From Flavobacterium jejuense (lineage in GTDB: Bacteria; Bacteroidota; Bacteroidia; Flavobacteriales; Flavobacteriaceae), in the NCBI RefSeq assembly GCF_006491595.2, contig NZ_VEVQ02000008.1, forward strand, positions 1 to 64,000: 64,000 nucleotides of DNA, given 5' to 3'. Positions 10,501 through 18,973 of the stretch are shown one piece after another. Below the pieces are notes generated by a model. That model was given only the letters and a program-made list of their open reading frames with translations. It ran no database searches and had not been told where the DNA came from. The translations under genes were made by a program, and so were the position numbers. The first letter of the stretch is position 1, and each line of letters opens with the position of its first letter.

Positions 10501-10973
10501 AAATTTGAGTTTACTACTGTGTTTTGATTGTTTCCAACAGTTATGCCTCTTGAGATACTTCCTGATGTATTTAAGCCATCAAAAGGTTTAAACTCTTGTT
10601 TGTCTTGGGTTTTTATGGCGTATAGTTTGCCTGCTTCATTAGGAACCACCTTACTGTCATCATAAATGGAATATTCTTTTGTTAAAAAATCTGGGAATTT
10701 TAGATAATTGACAGTTAATGTATCTGTGTTTTTGTAGTTTTCATTAAAGAGCAGCATTCCTTTTTGAAAGTCGACTTTGTAAAACAAAGAATCAACTGTT
10801 TTATTGTTTTTATCTTCAATTTGAAAGAAAGAAGGATTGATACTTACTTTTTCTAAAAAAATAGTGTCTTTTGTTGCTATTATTTTCTTTGTCTGATAAT
10901 GGTTTTGTACTTCCTGAGCAAAACTAGCAGAAAATAGTATTAAAAAAATCCATAAAAACCACTTTTTCATCAT
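7575..10973 (-). CDS. large putative outer-membrane beta-barrel protein
   Basis: About 1130 residues with a clear signal peptide (MMKKWFLWIFLILFSASFAQ). The rest is strand-rich with many Asn, Ser and aromatic residues, and alternating polar/hydrophobic strands run to a terminal LRAFF, ending in phenylalanine as outer-membrane barrels do. A GSISRGITVGNNQ motif near residue 145 resembles segments I recall from SprA-type T9SS translocon proteins, but this protein is less than half SprA's length, so I do not assign it. The start is set at the ATG pair around 10973-10970; an AGGAG sits about 10 nt upstream. A longer in-frame start exists at 10997. It lies upstream of the type B T9SS gene and may help that protein reach the surface (inference). 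Confidence 0.6.
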   Translation of the reverse strand: MMKKWFLWIFLILFSASFAQEVQNHYQTKKIIATKDTIFLEKVSINPSFFQIEDKNNKTVDSLFYKVDFQKGMLLFNENYKNTDTLTVNYLKFPDFLTKEYSIYDDSKVVPNEAGKLYAIKTQDKQEFKPFDGLNTSGSISRGITVGNNQNTVVNSNLDLQVTGKISEKVSLRASIQDSNIPLQEGGYSQKLDEFDQIFIELFSDKWSIKAGDLFLENRQSQFLNFNKKVQGLSTKFTLGTLENKTDIFAAAALVRGQYARSTFIGQEGNQGPYKLKGNNGELFVLVVSGSERVYVNGVLLERGENNDYIIDYNAGEVIFTSLFQITSEMRIIIEYQFSDRNYTRFVTYSGVMHEQEKFKIGGFVYSENDIKNQPLQQNLSEEQVAILKDAGDNPNLMNAPSAYLDSYSENKILYKKSFIGTTEIFEFSNNPNDELYNVRFTFIGQNLGNYILLNNNAVGKIYEYIAPNAGIPQGNYEPIIPLIAPDKIQIATILGSYNPSEKTNIDFELALSNNDKNLFSSIDDTNNKGIAGKINLNKRIYSGKYNVDSFGNFQFINRDFKTIERLFNIEFNRDWNLSNPLGNQSLLTTGMNLNLKKNGFTKYQFEKLDFSENFSGNRHIIESFIKFRKTTLNTNFSTLNSTSSIANSTFIRNQSQVRHHFHKNWIGSSLRFENNKEKLIPSNEFTNLSQRFIEYGAFVGRGDSTKVFTEIGYLNRTNDSLQNGQINRVNHSDSYYLKSQLIKNSKSSLNVFINYRNLKYEDESKKNEPSLNSRVLYNNNLFNNLLQTSIAYETTSGTIAQQEFTYLEVEPGQGVYTWNDYNNNGIQELQEFEVATFTDQAKFVRVFLPNQIFIRTHQNKFSQSLNFNGSIWQNETAFKKLLSYFYNQTSFLVERKIARNENDFDLNPFSNNENIIGLNNSFRNSLFYNRGKQKHSMIYTYLNSKIKSLLNVGSQENNIFSHQFQYNHLIAKSWLIQLKSSLGNTISTSENYSSRNFDINNNDINPKLSYLFSKNASWDIFYEYKSQENTINALEKLEQNRIGTSFSFNSEKGFTLNGEYSLYNNNFSGNQLSPVAFQMLQGLQAGKNSVWRLLLQKNITKYLDININYQGRKSETSKTIHNGNIQLRAFF

Positions 10974-11042
10974 AAATAGATAACTCCTATTTTTCAAAAG
11001 TAGTATTTATGGATTAATTTATTGTATAAATCGATAAGGTTA

Positions 11043-12296
11043 TTATTCTTTGGTTACAACTTGTAATGTTTCCCTTGAAATTTGTTTAAGTAAAACCGTT
11101 TTGTTTGTTTCTACTATTTGAGTTGCGTTTTGATCGAAATGTCTAATCGTGTATAAAGATACATTTTCATTATATGCAATCTTAAATTTCTTTTCTAATA
11201 TACTTTTTACTTCTTGAAAATTATGGAATTTATCTTCAATACAAACTGAAAAACTAATAGCTGAATTTTGAATTAAATTTACTTTTAATTTGTGTTCGTG
11301 GAATAAAGCAAATATCTCGCTAATATGTTCTTCCATTATAAAGGAAAAATCAAGAGAAGAAAGCGAAAGTAATAACTGATTTTTCTTAATGATATAACAA
11401 GGTAAATGAGGTTCTAAATCAGCACCTTGAGAAACACTAGTTCCAGGTAAAAGTGGATTAATGAATGATTTTACAAATAATGGTATTTCTTTGTTTTGTA
11501 AAGGTTGTAAAGTTTTCGGATGAATTACGCTAGCTCCATAAAAAGCTAATTCAATGGCTTCTCTATATGAAATTTGATTTAAAAGTGAAGTTTCTTCAAA
11601 GTAACGTGGATCTGCATTTAAAACTCCAGGTACATCTTTCCAAATTGTTACACTTTTTGCATTTAAGCAATAAGCAAAAATTGCAGCAGTGTAATCTGAA
11701 CCTTCACGTCCAAGAGTAGTAGTAAAGTTATTTGGATCAGAACCTAAGAATCCTTGTGTTATATATAGTTCGTTCTTTTCTATTTTTTTAGTTATTAAGT
11801 TCTGAGTTTGCTCCCAATTTACATTTGCATCTCTGTAGTTTGTATCTGTTTTTATTAAATTTCTAACATCTAACCAAGAGTTCTTTAATCCTCTTTCATT
11901 AAAATAATAACTTACAATAGTAGTCGAAACTATTTCACCATAACTTACAATTTGGTCATAAACAAAATTATAATTGGGTGATTTATTGCTCCTTAAAAAA
12001 TATTCTAAATCATCAAAATGAGCATTAACAGTAAAAAAAACTTCATGATCTTCATCATCAAAAAGGTCTAATAAAATTTGATTGTGATATTTTCTAACTT
12101 CTTGAACGGAAGCATTTAACTGGTTTGATTTTTCAAAATAATTTTTAATAATTACTTCCAGTGAGTTGGTCGTTTTACCCATTGCTGAAACAACAATTAA
12201 TGTGTTTTTATAACCTACTTTTTCTAATACAGAAGTTACATTTTTAACACCATCCGCATCTTTAACAGATGCACCACCAAATTTGAAAATTTTCAT
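11043..12296 (-). CDS. aspartate kinase
   Basis: A 417-residue monofunctional aspartokinase, the first step of the aspartate pathway (Lys, Thr, Met, diaminopimelate). The N-terminal KFGGAS nucleotide-binding motif (residues 5-10), VVSAMGKTT, GREGSDYTAA and the WKDVPGVLNADPR segment are all present. The C-terminal ~120 residues have the spacing of regulatory ACT domains, though weakly conserved by eye. It lies 55 bp after the GNAT gene and 45 bp before the giant membrane protein gene, so it may be read through from the same promoter. No other amino-acid biosynthesis genes are adjacent. Confidence 0.93.
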   Translation of the reverse strand: MKIFKFGGASVKDADGVKNVTSVLEKVGYKNTLIVVSAMGKTTNSLEVIIKNYFEKSNQLNASVQEVRKYHNQILLDLFDDEDHEVFFTVNAHFDDLEYFLRSNKSPNYNFVYDQIVSYGEIVSTTIVSYYFNERGLKNSWLDVRNLIKTDTNYRDANVNWEQTQNLITKKIEKNELYITQGFLGSDPNNFTTTLGREGSDYTAAIFAYCLNAKSVTIWKDVPGVLNADPRYFEETSLLNQISYREAIELAFYGASVIHPKTLQPLQNKEIPLFVKSFINPLLPGTSVSQGADLEPHLPCYIIKKNQLLLSLSSLDFSFIMEEHISEIFALFHEHKLKVNLIQNSAISFSVCIEDKFHNFQEVKSILEKKFKIAYNENVSLYTIRHFDQNATQIVETNKTVLLKQISRETLQVVTKE

Positions 12297-12351
12297 ACTA
12301 AAGCACTTATTGTTTTGTGAATTAATTAAGGTTCACTTTTAGGGTTAACTA

Positions 12352-12828
12352 TTATTTTAATTTTGATATGAATTTTGATATTCCTTTTTCATTCATTTGA
12401 ACTACTTTCCAATCATCTAAAATGCTTGCACCGCTTTTTTCATAAAAATGAATAGCATTGGTATTCCAATCTAAAACATTCCATTCAATTCTTTTTACAC
12501 CTTCTTTGTATCCTTGCTTGATAATTTCAGAGTATAAGGCAAAACCTGCACCTGTACCTCTTTTATTTTCTTTTACTACTAAATCTTCTAAGTGAATCGT
12601 TTTACCTTTCCAAGTGGAATAACGGTAATAGTACAAAGCTACTCCAATAACTTCATTTTCTACTTCTGCCACAAAAGTTTGAAACAAAGGATTTTCTGAA
12701 AAGCCATCTTTTTCTAAGTCTTTGACTGATATTTCTACTGCATTTGGTTCTTTTTCAAATTCTGCTAATTCTTGTATTAAAAGTAATACTGAGGGCATGT
12801 CTTTTATAGTTCCTTTTCTAATTATCAT
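12352..12828 (-). CDS. GNAT family N-acetyltransferase
   Basis: A 158-residue GCN5-related acetyltransferase. The acetyl-CoA pyrophosphate-binding motif is seen as NKRGTGAGFALYSE (about residues 88-101), preceded by LEDLVV and followed by WNVLDWNTNAIHFYEKSGA. This pattern is close to diamine (spermidine/spermine) or thialysine acetyltransferases. The substrate is not provable from sequence. It is the first gene of a minus-strand run leading into aspartate kinase, with a well-formed promoter upstream. Confidence 0.9.
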   Translation of the reverse strand: MIIRKGTIKDMPSVLLLIQELAEFEKEPNAVEISVKDLEKDGFSENPLFQTFVAEVENEVIGVALYYYRYSTWKGKTIHLEDLVVKENKRGTGAGFALYSEIIKQGYKEGVKRIEWNVLDWNTNAIHFYEKSGASILDDWKVVQMNEKGISKFISKLK

Positions 12829-13178
12829 TTCTGTTTATTTTCAAGCTAAATTACTATTGTTTTTTTGGATAACAATGGAGGAAATTTATTTAATTTCAAC
12901 CTTCAAAATTACACATAATTTTATATTTTATAACAAAACAGTATTTTTGTAACAAATTTTTATATTTCTGTATTAAATTTCGGTAAGGTATATTTATAGT
13001 TTTTATAATTGGAGGATGCCACTTACGGTTAAGTTTACTAGTGCATTTTGTTTTAAAAATTAACTTTAGTAAGGATTCATTGTTTTATTTGTCAAAATTA
13101 TAATTATAATAAAGTATTAAATTCTTTTGTAAAAAAAACCGATATTTGCCACTTAAACACAACTACATCGTTTTCGTA
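12829..13178. other. 350-bp divergent intergenic region
   Basis: Separates the GNAT gene (-) from fbp (+). It holds the minus-strand promoter at 12904-12936 and a perfect plus-strand TATTTTTG box at 12942-12949, which would leave a leader of over 200 nt before fbp. A closer imperfect box, GATATTTG (13141-13148), lies 30 nt before the fbp ATG. No small ORF or convincing RNA structure was seen. Confidence 0.5.
12904..12936 (-). promoter_or_regulatory. promoter of the GNAT/aspartate kinase operon
   Basis: Read on the minus strand: TTG (12936-12934), a 22-nt spacer, then TAATTTTG (12911-12904), a perfect TAnnTTTG -7 box. The leader to the ATG at 12828 is about 70 nt. Confidence 0.5.
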
Positions 13179-14183
13179 ATGGAAGAAAAAAACACAACAC
13201 TTGGTGAATTTATAATTGAACACCAAAATTCCTTTCAATATTCTACAGGAGAATTATCTAGAATTATTAATTCTATTCGTTTAGCAGCAAAAGTGGTTAA
13301 TTATAAGGTTAATAAAGCTGGTTTAGTAGATATTGTAGGAGCGGCTGGTGAACAAAATATTCAAGGAGAAGATCAGCAAAAATTAGATGTTTTTGCAAAT
13401 GAAACATTTATACAAACTTTAATTAATAGAGAAATTGTTTGTGGAATTGCCTCTGAAGAAAATGACGATTTTATTACTGTTGCAGGTTCAGATAAAGGAC
13501 ATAATAATAAATACGTGGTTTTAATGGATCCTTTAGATGGTTCTTCTAATATTGATGTCAATGTATCTGTTGGAACTATTTTTTCAGTATACAGAAGAAT
13601 AACTCCTATAGGAACTCCCGTTCAGATAGAAGATTTTTTACAACCAGGAGTGAATCAAGTAGCTGCGGGTTATGTGATTTACGGAACTTCAACCATGCTT
13701 GTTTATACAACAGGTCATGGTGTTAATGGTTTTACACTAAATCCTGCAATTGGTACTTTTTATCTTTCTCATCCAAATATGCAATTTTCACCTGATGGAA
13801 ACATATACTCTATAAATGAAGGTAATTATATTCATTTTCCGCAAGGAGTAAAAAATTATTTGAAATACTGCCAAATGGAAGAAGGAGATAGACCATACAC
13901 TTCTCGTTATATAGGTAGTTTAGTTTCAGATTTTCATAGAAATATGATAAAAGGAGGTATTTATATTTATCCTACTAGTTCAAAAGCACCTAATGGAAAA
14001 TTAAGGTTATTATATGAATGTAACCCAATGGCTTTTCTTGCAGAACAAGCAGGAGGAAAGGCTTCAGATGGATTTAAAAGAATTATGGAACTAGACCCAA
14101 AAGAACTTCATCAGCGAGTTCCATTCTTTTGTGGAAGTAAAAATATGGTTGAAAAAGCCGAAGAGTTTATGAAAAATGTTTAA
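13179..14183 (+). CDS. fbp: class 1 fructose-1,6-bisphosphatase
   Basis: A 334-residue FBPase hydrolysing fructose-1,6-bisphosphate to fructose-6-phosphate in gluconeogenesis. The metal-binding motif [10 protein letters not shown] is exact, and [20 protein letters not shown] and GGIYIYPTS match class 1 enzymes. The start is the ATG at 13179 ([11 protein letters not shown]), which gives the usual family length; an in-frame TTG at 13146 would add 11 unlikely residues. It is a single-gene unit closed by a strong terminator. Confidence 0.96.
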   Translation: MEEKNTTLGEFIIEHQNSFQYSTGELSRIINSIRLAAKVVNYKVNKAGLVDIVGAAGEQNIQGEDQQKLDVFANETFIQTLINREIVCGIASEENDDFITVAGSDKGHNNKYVVLMDPLDGSSNIDVNVSVGTIFSVYRRITPIGTPVQIEDFLQPGVNQVAAGYVIYGTSTMLVYTTGHGVNGFTLNPAIGTFYLSHPNMQFSPDGNIYSINEGNYIHFPQGVKNYLKYCQMEEGDRPYTSRYIGSLVSDFHRNMIKGGIYIYPTSSKAPNGKLRLLYECNPMAFLAEQAGGKASDGFKRIMELDPKELHQRVPFFCGSKNMVEKAEEFMKNV

Positions 14184-14216
14184 AAAAAAGCTCTGAAATT
14201 TTCAGAGCTTTTTTTT
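14184..14216. terminator. bidirectional terminator between fbp and the TerB gene
   Basis: A-rich tract, stem AAGCTCTGAA paired with TTCAGAGCTT over a short loop, then an eight-T tract. It sits between convergent genes and works on both strands. Confidence 0.85.
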
Positions 14217-14646
14217 ATTTATTCATATGTTGAATTTCGTATATAAAAGTGTCTAAATCAACATTTAATACTAATAAAGATAATGCTTTGTCAACGATGT
14301 AGTTTACATTACTTGGTGTAAAACCTAAGGCTAATGCAAAACGAGTTAAAATTTGCTTTTGTTTTGGTCCTAAAATGTGGTCAGCATATACCATTCTTGC
14401 TAAATCATACAAACGCTCTAATCTGTTTACGTGAAGTACTGGAGGATTAATAGGGTATTTAGTTGGGTTTTCTAAAATTTCTTCATATTCTGATGTAGAG
14501 ATTTCAAGACGAGTCGCTAATTTGTCTAAGAATTCTCGTTCCTCTACTGTTAATTCTCCATCGGATAAGGCAACTCTAACAATTGAAGAAAAATGGCCTT
14601 TATTTCTATTTTTAAATTCGTTATCAAATAAATCTGAAAATGACAT
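14215..14646 (-). CDS. TerB-family protein (tellurite-resistance-like fold)
   Basis: A 143-residue all-helical cytosolic protein. The N-terminal part (SIVRVALSDGELTVEEREFLDKLA) is the acidic, metal-binding helix pair of the TerB/DjlA domain, and similar helices follow to the end. TerB domains occur in stress and membrane-associated complexes; despite the name, most stand-alone copies have no proven link to tellurite. No other ter genes are nearby. It is monocistronic with a good promoter. Confidence 0.8.
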   Translation of the reverse strand: MSFSDLFDNEFKNRNKGHFSSIVRVALSDGELTVEEREFLDKLATRLEISTSEYEEILENPTKYPINPPVLHVNRLERLYDLARMVYADHILGPKQKQILTRFALALGFTPSNVNYIVDKALSLLVLNVDLDTFIYEIQHMNK

Positions 14647-14669
14647 ATCGTTTTTTTTTAAAAGTTGGA

Positions 14670-14701
14670 CAAAATTACATATAATTTAGCTTTTAAAACA
14701 A
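14670..14701 (-). promoter_or_regulatory. promoter of the TerB-family gene
   Basis: Minus strand: TTG (14701-14699), a 21-nt spacer, and TAATTTTG (14677-14670). Expected start of transcription is about 15-20 nt before the ATG at 14646. Confidence 0.6.
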
Positions 14702-14825
14702 GCAAAAAAATAAATTTTGATAGTTACTTTGCAATTTGTAATAAATTTTGTCAAGCTTTTCATAAAGCGATTTAATTTTTATAAAATAAATTGTATGTTT
14801 GAATTCCCCAAAAATAATAATAATT

Positions 14826-15419
14826 ATGTCTCAGTTTTGGTTGTATTTTAAAGTAGGTCTTACACATGTTTTAGATATTCATGCTTACGACCATGTTTTG
14901 TTTTTAATTGCTTTAATGGTGCCTTATGCCTTCAAGGACTGGAAGAGAGTTTTTTTACTAGTTTCTTTATTTACATTAGGTCACACATTGTCATTACTTT
15001 TGTCAGTTTTTGGTATTGTTTCTGTCAGAGCATCTTTGGTGGAGTTTTTAATTCCTATTACTATTTTAGTGACAGCTGTTTTTCATCTTTTTACAGCTGG
15101 AAAATCTTCTAAAAACGAGAGTGTTACTTTTGTTGCAGGAATAACGTTGTTTTTTGGAATAATCCATGGGTTAGGCTTTTCAAATTACTTTAATAGCATT
15201 TTGCCAGGAAAAACTTCGGATAAACTACTTCCATTGTTAGAGTTTGCTTTAGGGATTGAAACGGCTCAAATTATTGTTGTTTTTGTAGTGCTTGTTTTAG
15301 CTTATATTGTGCAAACTTTCTTTAGGTTTTCAAAAAGAGATTGGGCATTGGTAATGTCAGCTTTTATAATAGGTGTAGTTGTTCCAATGATAATTGGAAG
15401 TGAAATTTGGAATAGATAA
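14826..15419 (+). CDS. HupE/UreJ family membrane protein
   Basis: A 197-residue integral membrane protein with about six hydrophobic helices. Conserved histidines near the N-terminus (GLTHVLDIHAYDH) and in SLFTLGHTLSLL and GIIHGLGFS match HupE/UreJ-type proteins, which are associated with nickel or other metal handling in some organisms. Start at 14826 (MSQFWLYFK); an in-frame TTG at 14799 would add nine residues ending in an Ile run with no support. No hydrogenase or urease genes are in the window, so the metal link is unproven. It starts an operon with the deaminase (1-nt gap). Confidence 0.8.
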   Translation: MSQFWLYFKVGLTHVLDIHAYDHVLFLIALMVPYAFKDWKRVFLLVSLFTLGHTLSLLLSVFGIVSVRASLVEFLIPITILVTAVFHLFTAGKSSKNESVTFVAGITLFFGIIHGLGFSNYFNSILPGKTSDKLLPLLEFALGIETAQIIVVFVVLVLAYIVQTFFRFSKRDWALVMSAFIIGVVVPMIIGSEIWNR

Positions 15420-15420
15420 A

Positions 15421-15846
15421 ATGGAACATAAGAAATTAAAATACGATAAGGCTTATTTGCGAATAGCAAAAGAGTGGAGTCAACTGTCATATTGTAAGCG
15501 AAAACAAGTTGGCGCAATTATTGTTAAGGATAGAATGATAATCTCTGATGGTTATAATGGAACTCCTACAGGATTTGAAAATTGCTGTGAAGATGAAGAA
15601 AATTTAACAAAATGGTATGTGCTTCACGCAGAAGCTAATGCAATTTTAAAAGTAGCAAGATCTACACAATCATGTGAAAATGCGACTTTATATATTACGC
15701 TATCACCTTGCAAAGATTGTAGTAAGTTAATACATCAATCAGGAATTAAAAGAGTTGTGTATCATGAAGAATATAAAGACACTTCTGGAGTTGATTTTTT
15801 GAGAAGAGCAGGTGTTGAAGTAGAGCTGTTAGAAGATTTAAAATAA
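15421..15846 (+). CDS. dCMP deaminase family protein
   Basis: A 141-residue zinc deaminase. The zinc site and catalytic glutamate are intact: H69-A-E71 (LHAEANAIL) and P96-C97-KD-C100. The early YLRIAKEWSQLSYCKRKQVGAI and SDGYNGTP stretches are characteristic of deoxycytidylate deaminases (ComEB-like), which make dUMP for thymidylate synthesis. Start is the ATG at 15421, one base after the HupE stop; the next gene begins 4 bp after its stop, so all three are probably one transcript. Confidence 0.9.
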   Translation: MEHKKLKYDKAYLRIAKEWSQLSYCKRKQVGAIIVKDRMIISDGYNGTPTGFENCCEDEENLTKWYVLHAEANAILKVARSTQSCENATLYITLSPCKDCSKLIHQSGIKRVVYHEEYKDTSGVDFLRRAGVEVELLEDLK

Positions 15847-15850
15847 AACT

Positions 15851-17422
15851 ATGAAAATGAATAAAATATACCTTCCTATACTTATTGCAGTTGCTGTAGC
15901 GATAGGTTTGCTATTGGGAAGTACATTAAATTCTTTTCAAGATAAAGATTTTTTAACTAAAAATTCTAAAAGAAATAAACTTAATAAACTGATTGATTTT
16001 ATCGATAGAGAATATGTAGACGACATAAATACAGATTCTATAGTGGATTTAACTGTTAGTGGAATATTGGAAAATTTAGATCCTCATTCTGTTTATATTA
16101 GTAAGAAAGATTTAAAATCAGTTACCGAGAATATGAAAGGTGACTTTGTGGGGATTGGTGTTAATTTTTATGTTTATAAAGACACAGTTGCGGTTATTAA
16201 ACCTATTAAAAATGGACCTTCAGAAATGGCTGGTATAAAGCCAGGTGATAGAATTTTGTATGCGGATAATTATCAATTATTCGACAAGCAAATTCAAAAT
16301 GATAGTTTGTTTTCGAAATTAAAAGGAGAAAAAGGTTCTACAGTTTCTATTACAGTTTTTAGAAAAGCTACCAATGAGAAGCTTAAAATTAAAGTAAAAA
16401 GAGATGTGATTCCTATAAAAAGTGTTGATATTGCTTTAAAAGTATCAGATGAGGTTGGTTATATTAAAATTAATAGATTTGCTGAAACTACTTATGATGA
16501 ATTTCATAAAGCATTACTTTCGCTTAAAAGACAAGGGATTAAAGAATTGGTGATTGATCTTAGGGATAATGGTGGTGGTTATTTGGAAATGGCAGTAGCT
16601 ATCGCTGATGAAATTTTGAAAGACAAAGAATTAGTGGTTAAAACAAAAAATAAGAAAGGAACAGAAGATCAAACTTTTGCTACATCAAAAGGAGATTTTG
16701 AAAATGGGAAAGTGTATGTTCTAATCAATGAAAATAGTGCTTCTGCTAGTGAAATTTTAGCTGGTGCTATTCAGGATAATGATAGAGGAACTATTGTGGG
16801 TCGACGTTCTTTTGGAAAAGGATTAGTACAACGAGAAATGCCTTTAGGTGATGGTTCTGCGGTACGATTAACCATTGCTCGTTATTTTACTCCTTCAGGA
16901 CGTTCCATACAAAAACCATATGAGGATAAAGGAGAAGCTTATTTTAACGAATTTGAAAAACGCTTTCAAAGTGGTGAATTATATGAAGCTGATAGTATAA
17001 AAGTAGCTGATAGTTTAAAGTTTAAAACTAAAAAAGGTAGAGTAGTTTATGGTGGTGGTGGAATTACACCAGATGTTTTTGTGCCTTTTGAAGCCAAACA
17101 TGGTGAAGAAGCTACTGTAATGATTATGCAATCTGGTGTGGTGAGTTATTTTGTTTTTGAACAACTAGATAAAAAAAGGGCATTTTTTAATGAGCTAGAC
17201 TTTAAGTTATTAAAAGCGGAAGTTCTTGAAAAGGATGACTATTTAGATGCTTTTAAACAATATATTTCAGAAAGTGGAATTCTTTTGAATTTTTCAGATA
17301 AAGAAAAAATTAAGAAATACTTATATGCTGAATTTGTAAAACAACTTTTTGATGATAATAGCTACTATGAAATTATTCTTTCTGAAGATGCTATGATTAA
17401 AAAAGTTTTGGAGATTAAGTAA
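15851..17422 (+). CDS. S41 family C-terminal processing peptidase
   Basis: A 523-residue exported protease of the CtpA/Prc type. An N-terminal membrane anchor or signal (YLPILIAVAVAIGLLLGSTL) is followed by a PDZ domain (about 80-180; GIGVNFYVYKD, AGIKPGDRILYAD) and the S41 catalytic core. The serine-lysine dyad fits S298 (in the SASASE segment 296-301) and K323 (SFGKG), with the family's 25-residue spacing. It probably cleaves periplasmic substrates from their C-termini. Last gene of the HupE-deaminase operon. Confidence 0.92.
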   Translation: MKMNKIYLPILIAVAVAIGLLLGSTLNSFQDKDFLTKNSKRNKLNKLIDFIDREYVDDINTDSIVDLTVSGILENLDPHSVYISKKDLKSVTENMKGDFVGIGVNFYVYKDTVAVIKPIKNGPSEMAGIKPGDRILYADNYQLFDKQIQNDSLFSKLKGEKGSTVSITVFRKATNEKLKIKVKRDVIPIKSVDIALKVSDEVGYIKINRFAETTYDEFHKALLSLKRQGIKELVIDLRDNGGGYLEMAVAIADEILKDKELVVKTKNKKGTEDQTFATSKGDFENGKVYVLINENSASASEILAGAIQDNDRGTIVGRRSFGKGLVQREMPLGDGSAVRLTIARYFTPSGRSIQKPYEDKGEAYFNEFEKRFQSGELYEADSIKVADSLKFKTKKGRVVYGGGGITPDVFVPFEAKHGEEATVMIMQSGVVSYFVFEQLDKKRAFFNELDFKLLKAEVLEKDDYLDAFKQYISESGILLNFSDKEKIKKYLYAEFVKQLFDDNSYYEIILSEDAMIKKVLEIK

Positions 17423-17429
17423 TGAATAA

Positions 17430-18038
17430 TTACTTCCCTAAAGCATCGTGAATCTGTGCATGATCACCATCATTCCATAGCGTTAAAATGTCTCCAGCTA
17501 CACTCGCACCACTTCCTGCAGCAATGGTCAATTGACTCCTATGACCAGCTAATGTTCCGCAAACATAAATACCTTCGGTAACTAAATGATCTTCGTTTTG
17601 TAATTGTATTCTGTTTTTTACAGCAAGTGCTTTTTTGTGAGGAATTATATATTGTTCTAAACCTTTAATTAAAAACGGATTTCCAGATCCAATAGCAACA
17701 ACTACGATTTTAGATTGATAAACATTTTTATTCGTCGTAATTGAAAAATTCTCAAATGTACCTTCAATTTTTAACACTTTTTCTTTAAGAATTTGATCCA
17801 CATGAGGATAAGTGTTCTCTAAATGTTCTAAGCTTTCTAATAGCAATTCTGATCCAAGTTTTCCAGCAGGAATACCATAAGCATTATTAAAAATAGCATT
17901 TTGCAAGGAAGATGCTTTTTGATGAGCTATTAGTCCTATTTTTTTATCCAATGCAAATTCTTTATTTTGAGCTGATCCTAAAATTAAAGCACAAGAAACT
18001 CCTGAAACACCAGCTCCAATTATTATAACATCATACAT
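17430..18038 (-). CDS. short FAD-dependent oxidoreductase, thioredoxin-reductase-like
   Basis: A 202-residue flavoprotein. The N-terminal dinucleotide motif (IIGAGVSGVSCALI) binds FAD, and a C-terminal GIYVCGTLAGHRSQLTIAAGSGASVAGDI matches the second FAD-contacting segment of thioredoxin-reductase-like proteins. At about two-thirds of the usual ~310 residues it lacks an NADPH-binding insert and a CxxC redox pair, so it is not a normal thioredoxin reductase. It ends the MarC/small membrane protein operon and converges on the S41 protease gene. Confidence 0.75.
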   Translation of the reverse strand: MYDVIIIGAGVSGVSCALILGSAQNKEFALDKKIGLIAHQKASSLQNAIFNNAYGIPAGKLGSELLLESLEHLENTYPHVDQILKEKVLKIEGTFENFSITTNKNVYQSKIVVVAIGSGNPFLIKGLEQYIIPHKKALAVKNRIQLQNEDHLVTEGIYVCGTLAGHRSQLTIAAGSGASVAGDILTLWNDGDHAQIHDALGK

Positions 18039-18060
18039 AGCAAATAGTTATTTTTTTAAA

Positions 18061-18258
18061 TTAATCTTTAGTTTTTTCTTCTATTTTTTTGGATACCAAA
18101 AAAATTAACATTAAAACGATAGCGCAAAAACCAGAAATAATACCAATTAATGCCACTTTGCTATTGCCCTCAAATGGAGATTCAAAATTAACTTTTGTTA
18201 CATTAAATATAATTAATGCGAAGGCTAGAATGATTACAACGATGCTAAATATTTTCAT
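18061..18258 (-). CDS. small two-helix membrane protein
   Basis: A 65-residue protein with two hydrophobic segments (about 3-21 and 35-56) joined by a short polar loop and ending in a charged KKIEEKTKD tail. It has no recognisable family. Spacing (22 bp after marC, 22 bp before the flavoprotein) suggests cotranscription. An ORF on the opposite strand is of similar length, but the operon spacing and the hydrophobic pattern favour this strand. Confidence 0.6.
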   Translation of the reverse strand: MKIFSIVVIILAFALIIFNVTKVNFESPFEGNSKVALIGIISGFCAIVLMLIFLVSKKIEEKTKD

Positions 18259-18279
18259 TTTATATGAGATTAAAGGGTG

Positions 18280-18867
18280 TTAAATAAATAATTGTTTGAC
18301 ATTGGCTCCAAATAATTTTACTGAAATAGCCAATAAAATGATACCAAATATTTTACGAATAATACCTAAACCATTTGGACCTAATATTTTTTCAATTTTA
18401 CCTGATAATTTTAAGACAATATAAACCACTATAACATTGATTAATATAGCAATTATGATGTTAATCTTAGCGTATTCTGAACGTAAAGACAATAAAGTTG
18501 TCATGGTTCCAGCACCTGCAATTAAAGGAAAGGCAATTGGAACAATGGAAGCTGTTGTTGGGTTGTCTTCTTTGTATAAACGAATTCCTAATATCATTTC
18601 AAGTGCTAAAAAGAATAAGACAAATGAACCGGCAACAGCAAACGAGTTAGTGTCTATTCCAATTAATTTTAAAATTTCTTCTCCTAAAAAAAGAAAAGCA
18701 ATCATAATTATGGCAGCCACTATAGTTGCTTTTTCGGATTGGATGTGTCCAATCTTACTTCGTAAATCTACAATAATAGGAATACTACCTATAATATCGA
18801 TTACAGCAAACAATATCATGCTTACCGTAAAAATATCTCTCCAGTTTATTAGCTCAGTAAAATTCAT
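18280..18867 (-). CDS. MarC family integral membrane protein
   Basis: A 195-residue protein with six hydrophobic segments. The family signature is visible as AVIDIIGSIPIIVDLRS near the N-terminus, and LEMILGIRLYK and PIAFPLIAGAGTMTTLLSL in the middle. MarC proteins are inner-membrane proteins of uncertain transport role; the original link to antibiotic resistance was withdrawn. Start is set at 18867 (MNFTELINWRD). A perfect TATCTTTG -7 box (18879-18872, minus strand) ends only 4 nt before this ATG, so the mRNA may be leaderless. Confidence 0.88.
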   Translation of the reverse strand: MNFTELINWRDIFTVSMILFAVIDIIGSIPIIVDLRSKIGHIQSEKATIVAAIIMIAFLFLGEEILKLIGIDTNSFAVAGSFVLFFLALEMILGIRLYKEDNPTTASIVPIAFPLIAGAGTMTTLLSLRSEYAKINIIIAILINVIVVYIVLKLSGKIEKILGPNGLGIIRKIFGIILLAISVKLFGANVKQLFI

Positions 18868-18973
18868 TATGCAAAGATAAGAATAAGTAGTAAAGAAATA
18901 CAGCATGCTTTGTAAAACTAGTATTCATTTAATGAAATCAAACGCTTATCTTTGCCAATTAATAATATAGTTT

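Noticed and set aside
14215..14646. Tellurite resistance
   Set aside because: Only a lone TerB-type domain; no TerC, TerD or TerZ genes.
18437..18880. 147-residue plus-strand ORF
   Set aside because: Antisense to marC, whose protein family is clear; no promoter or family match.
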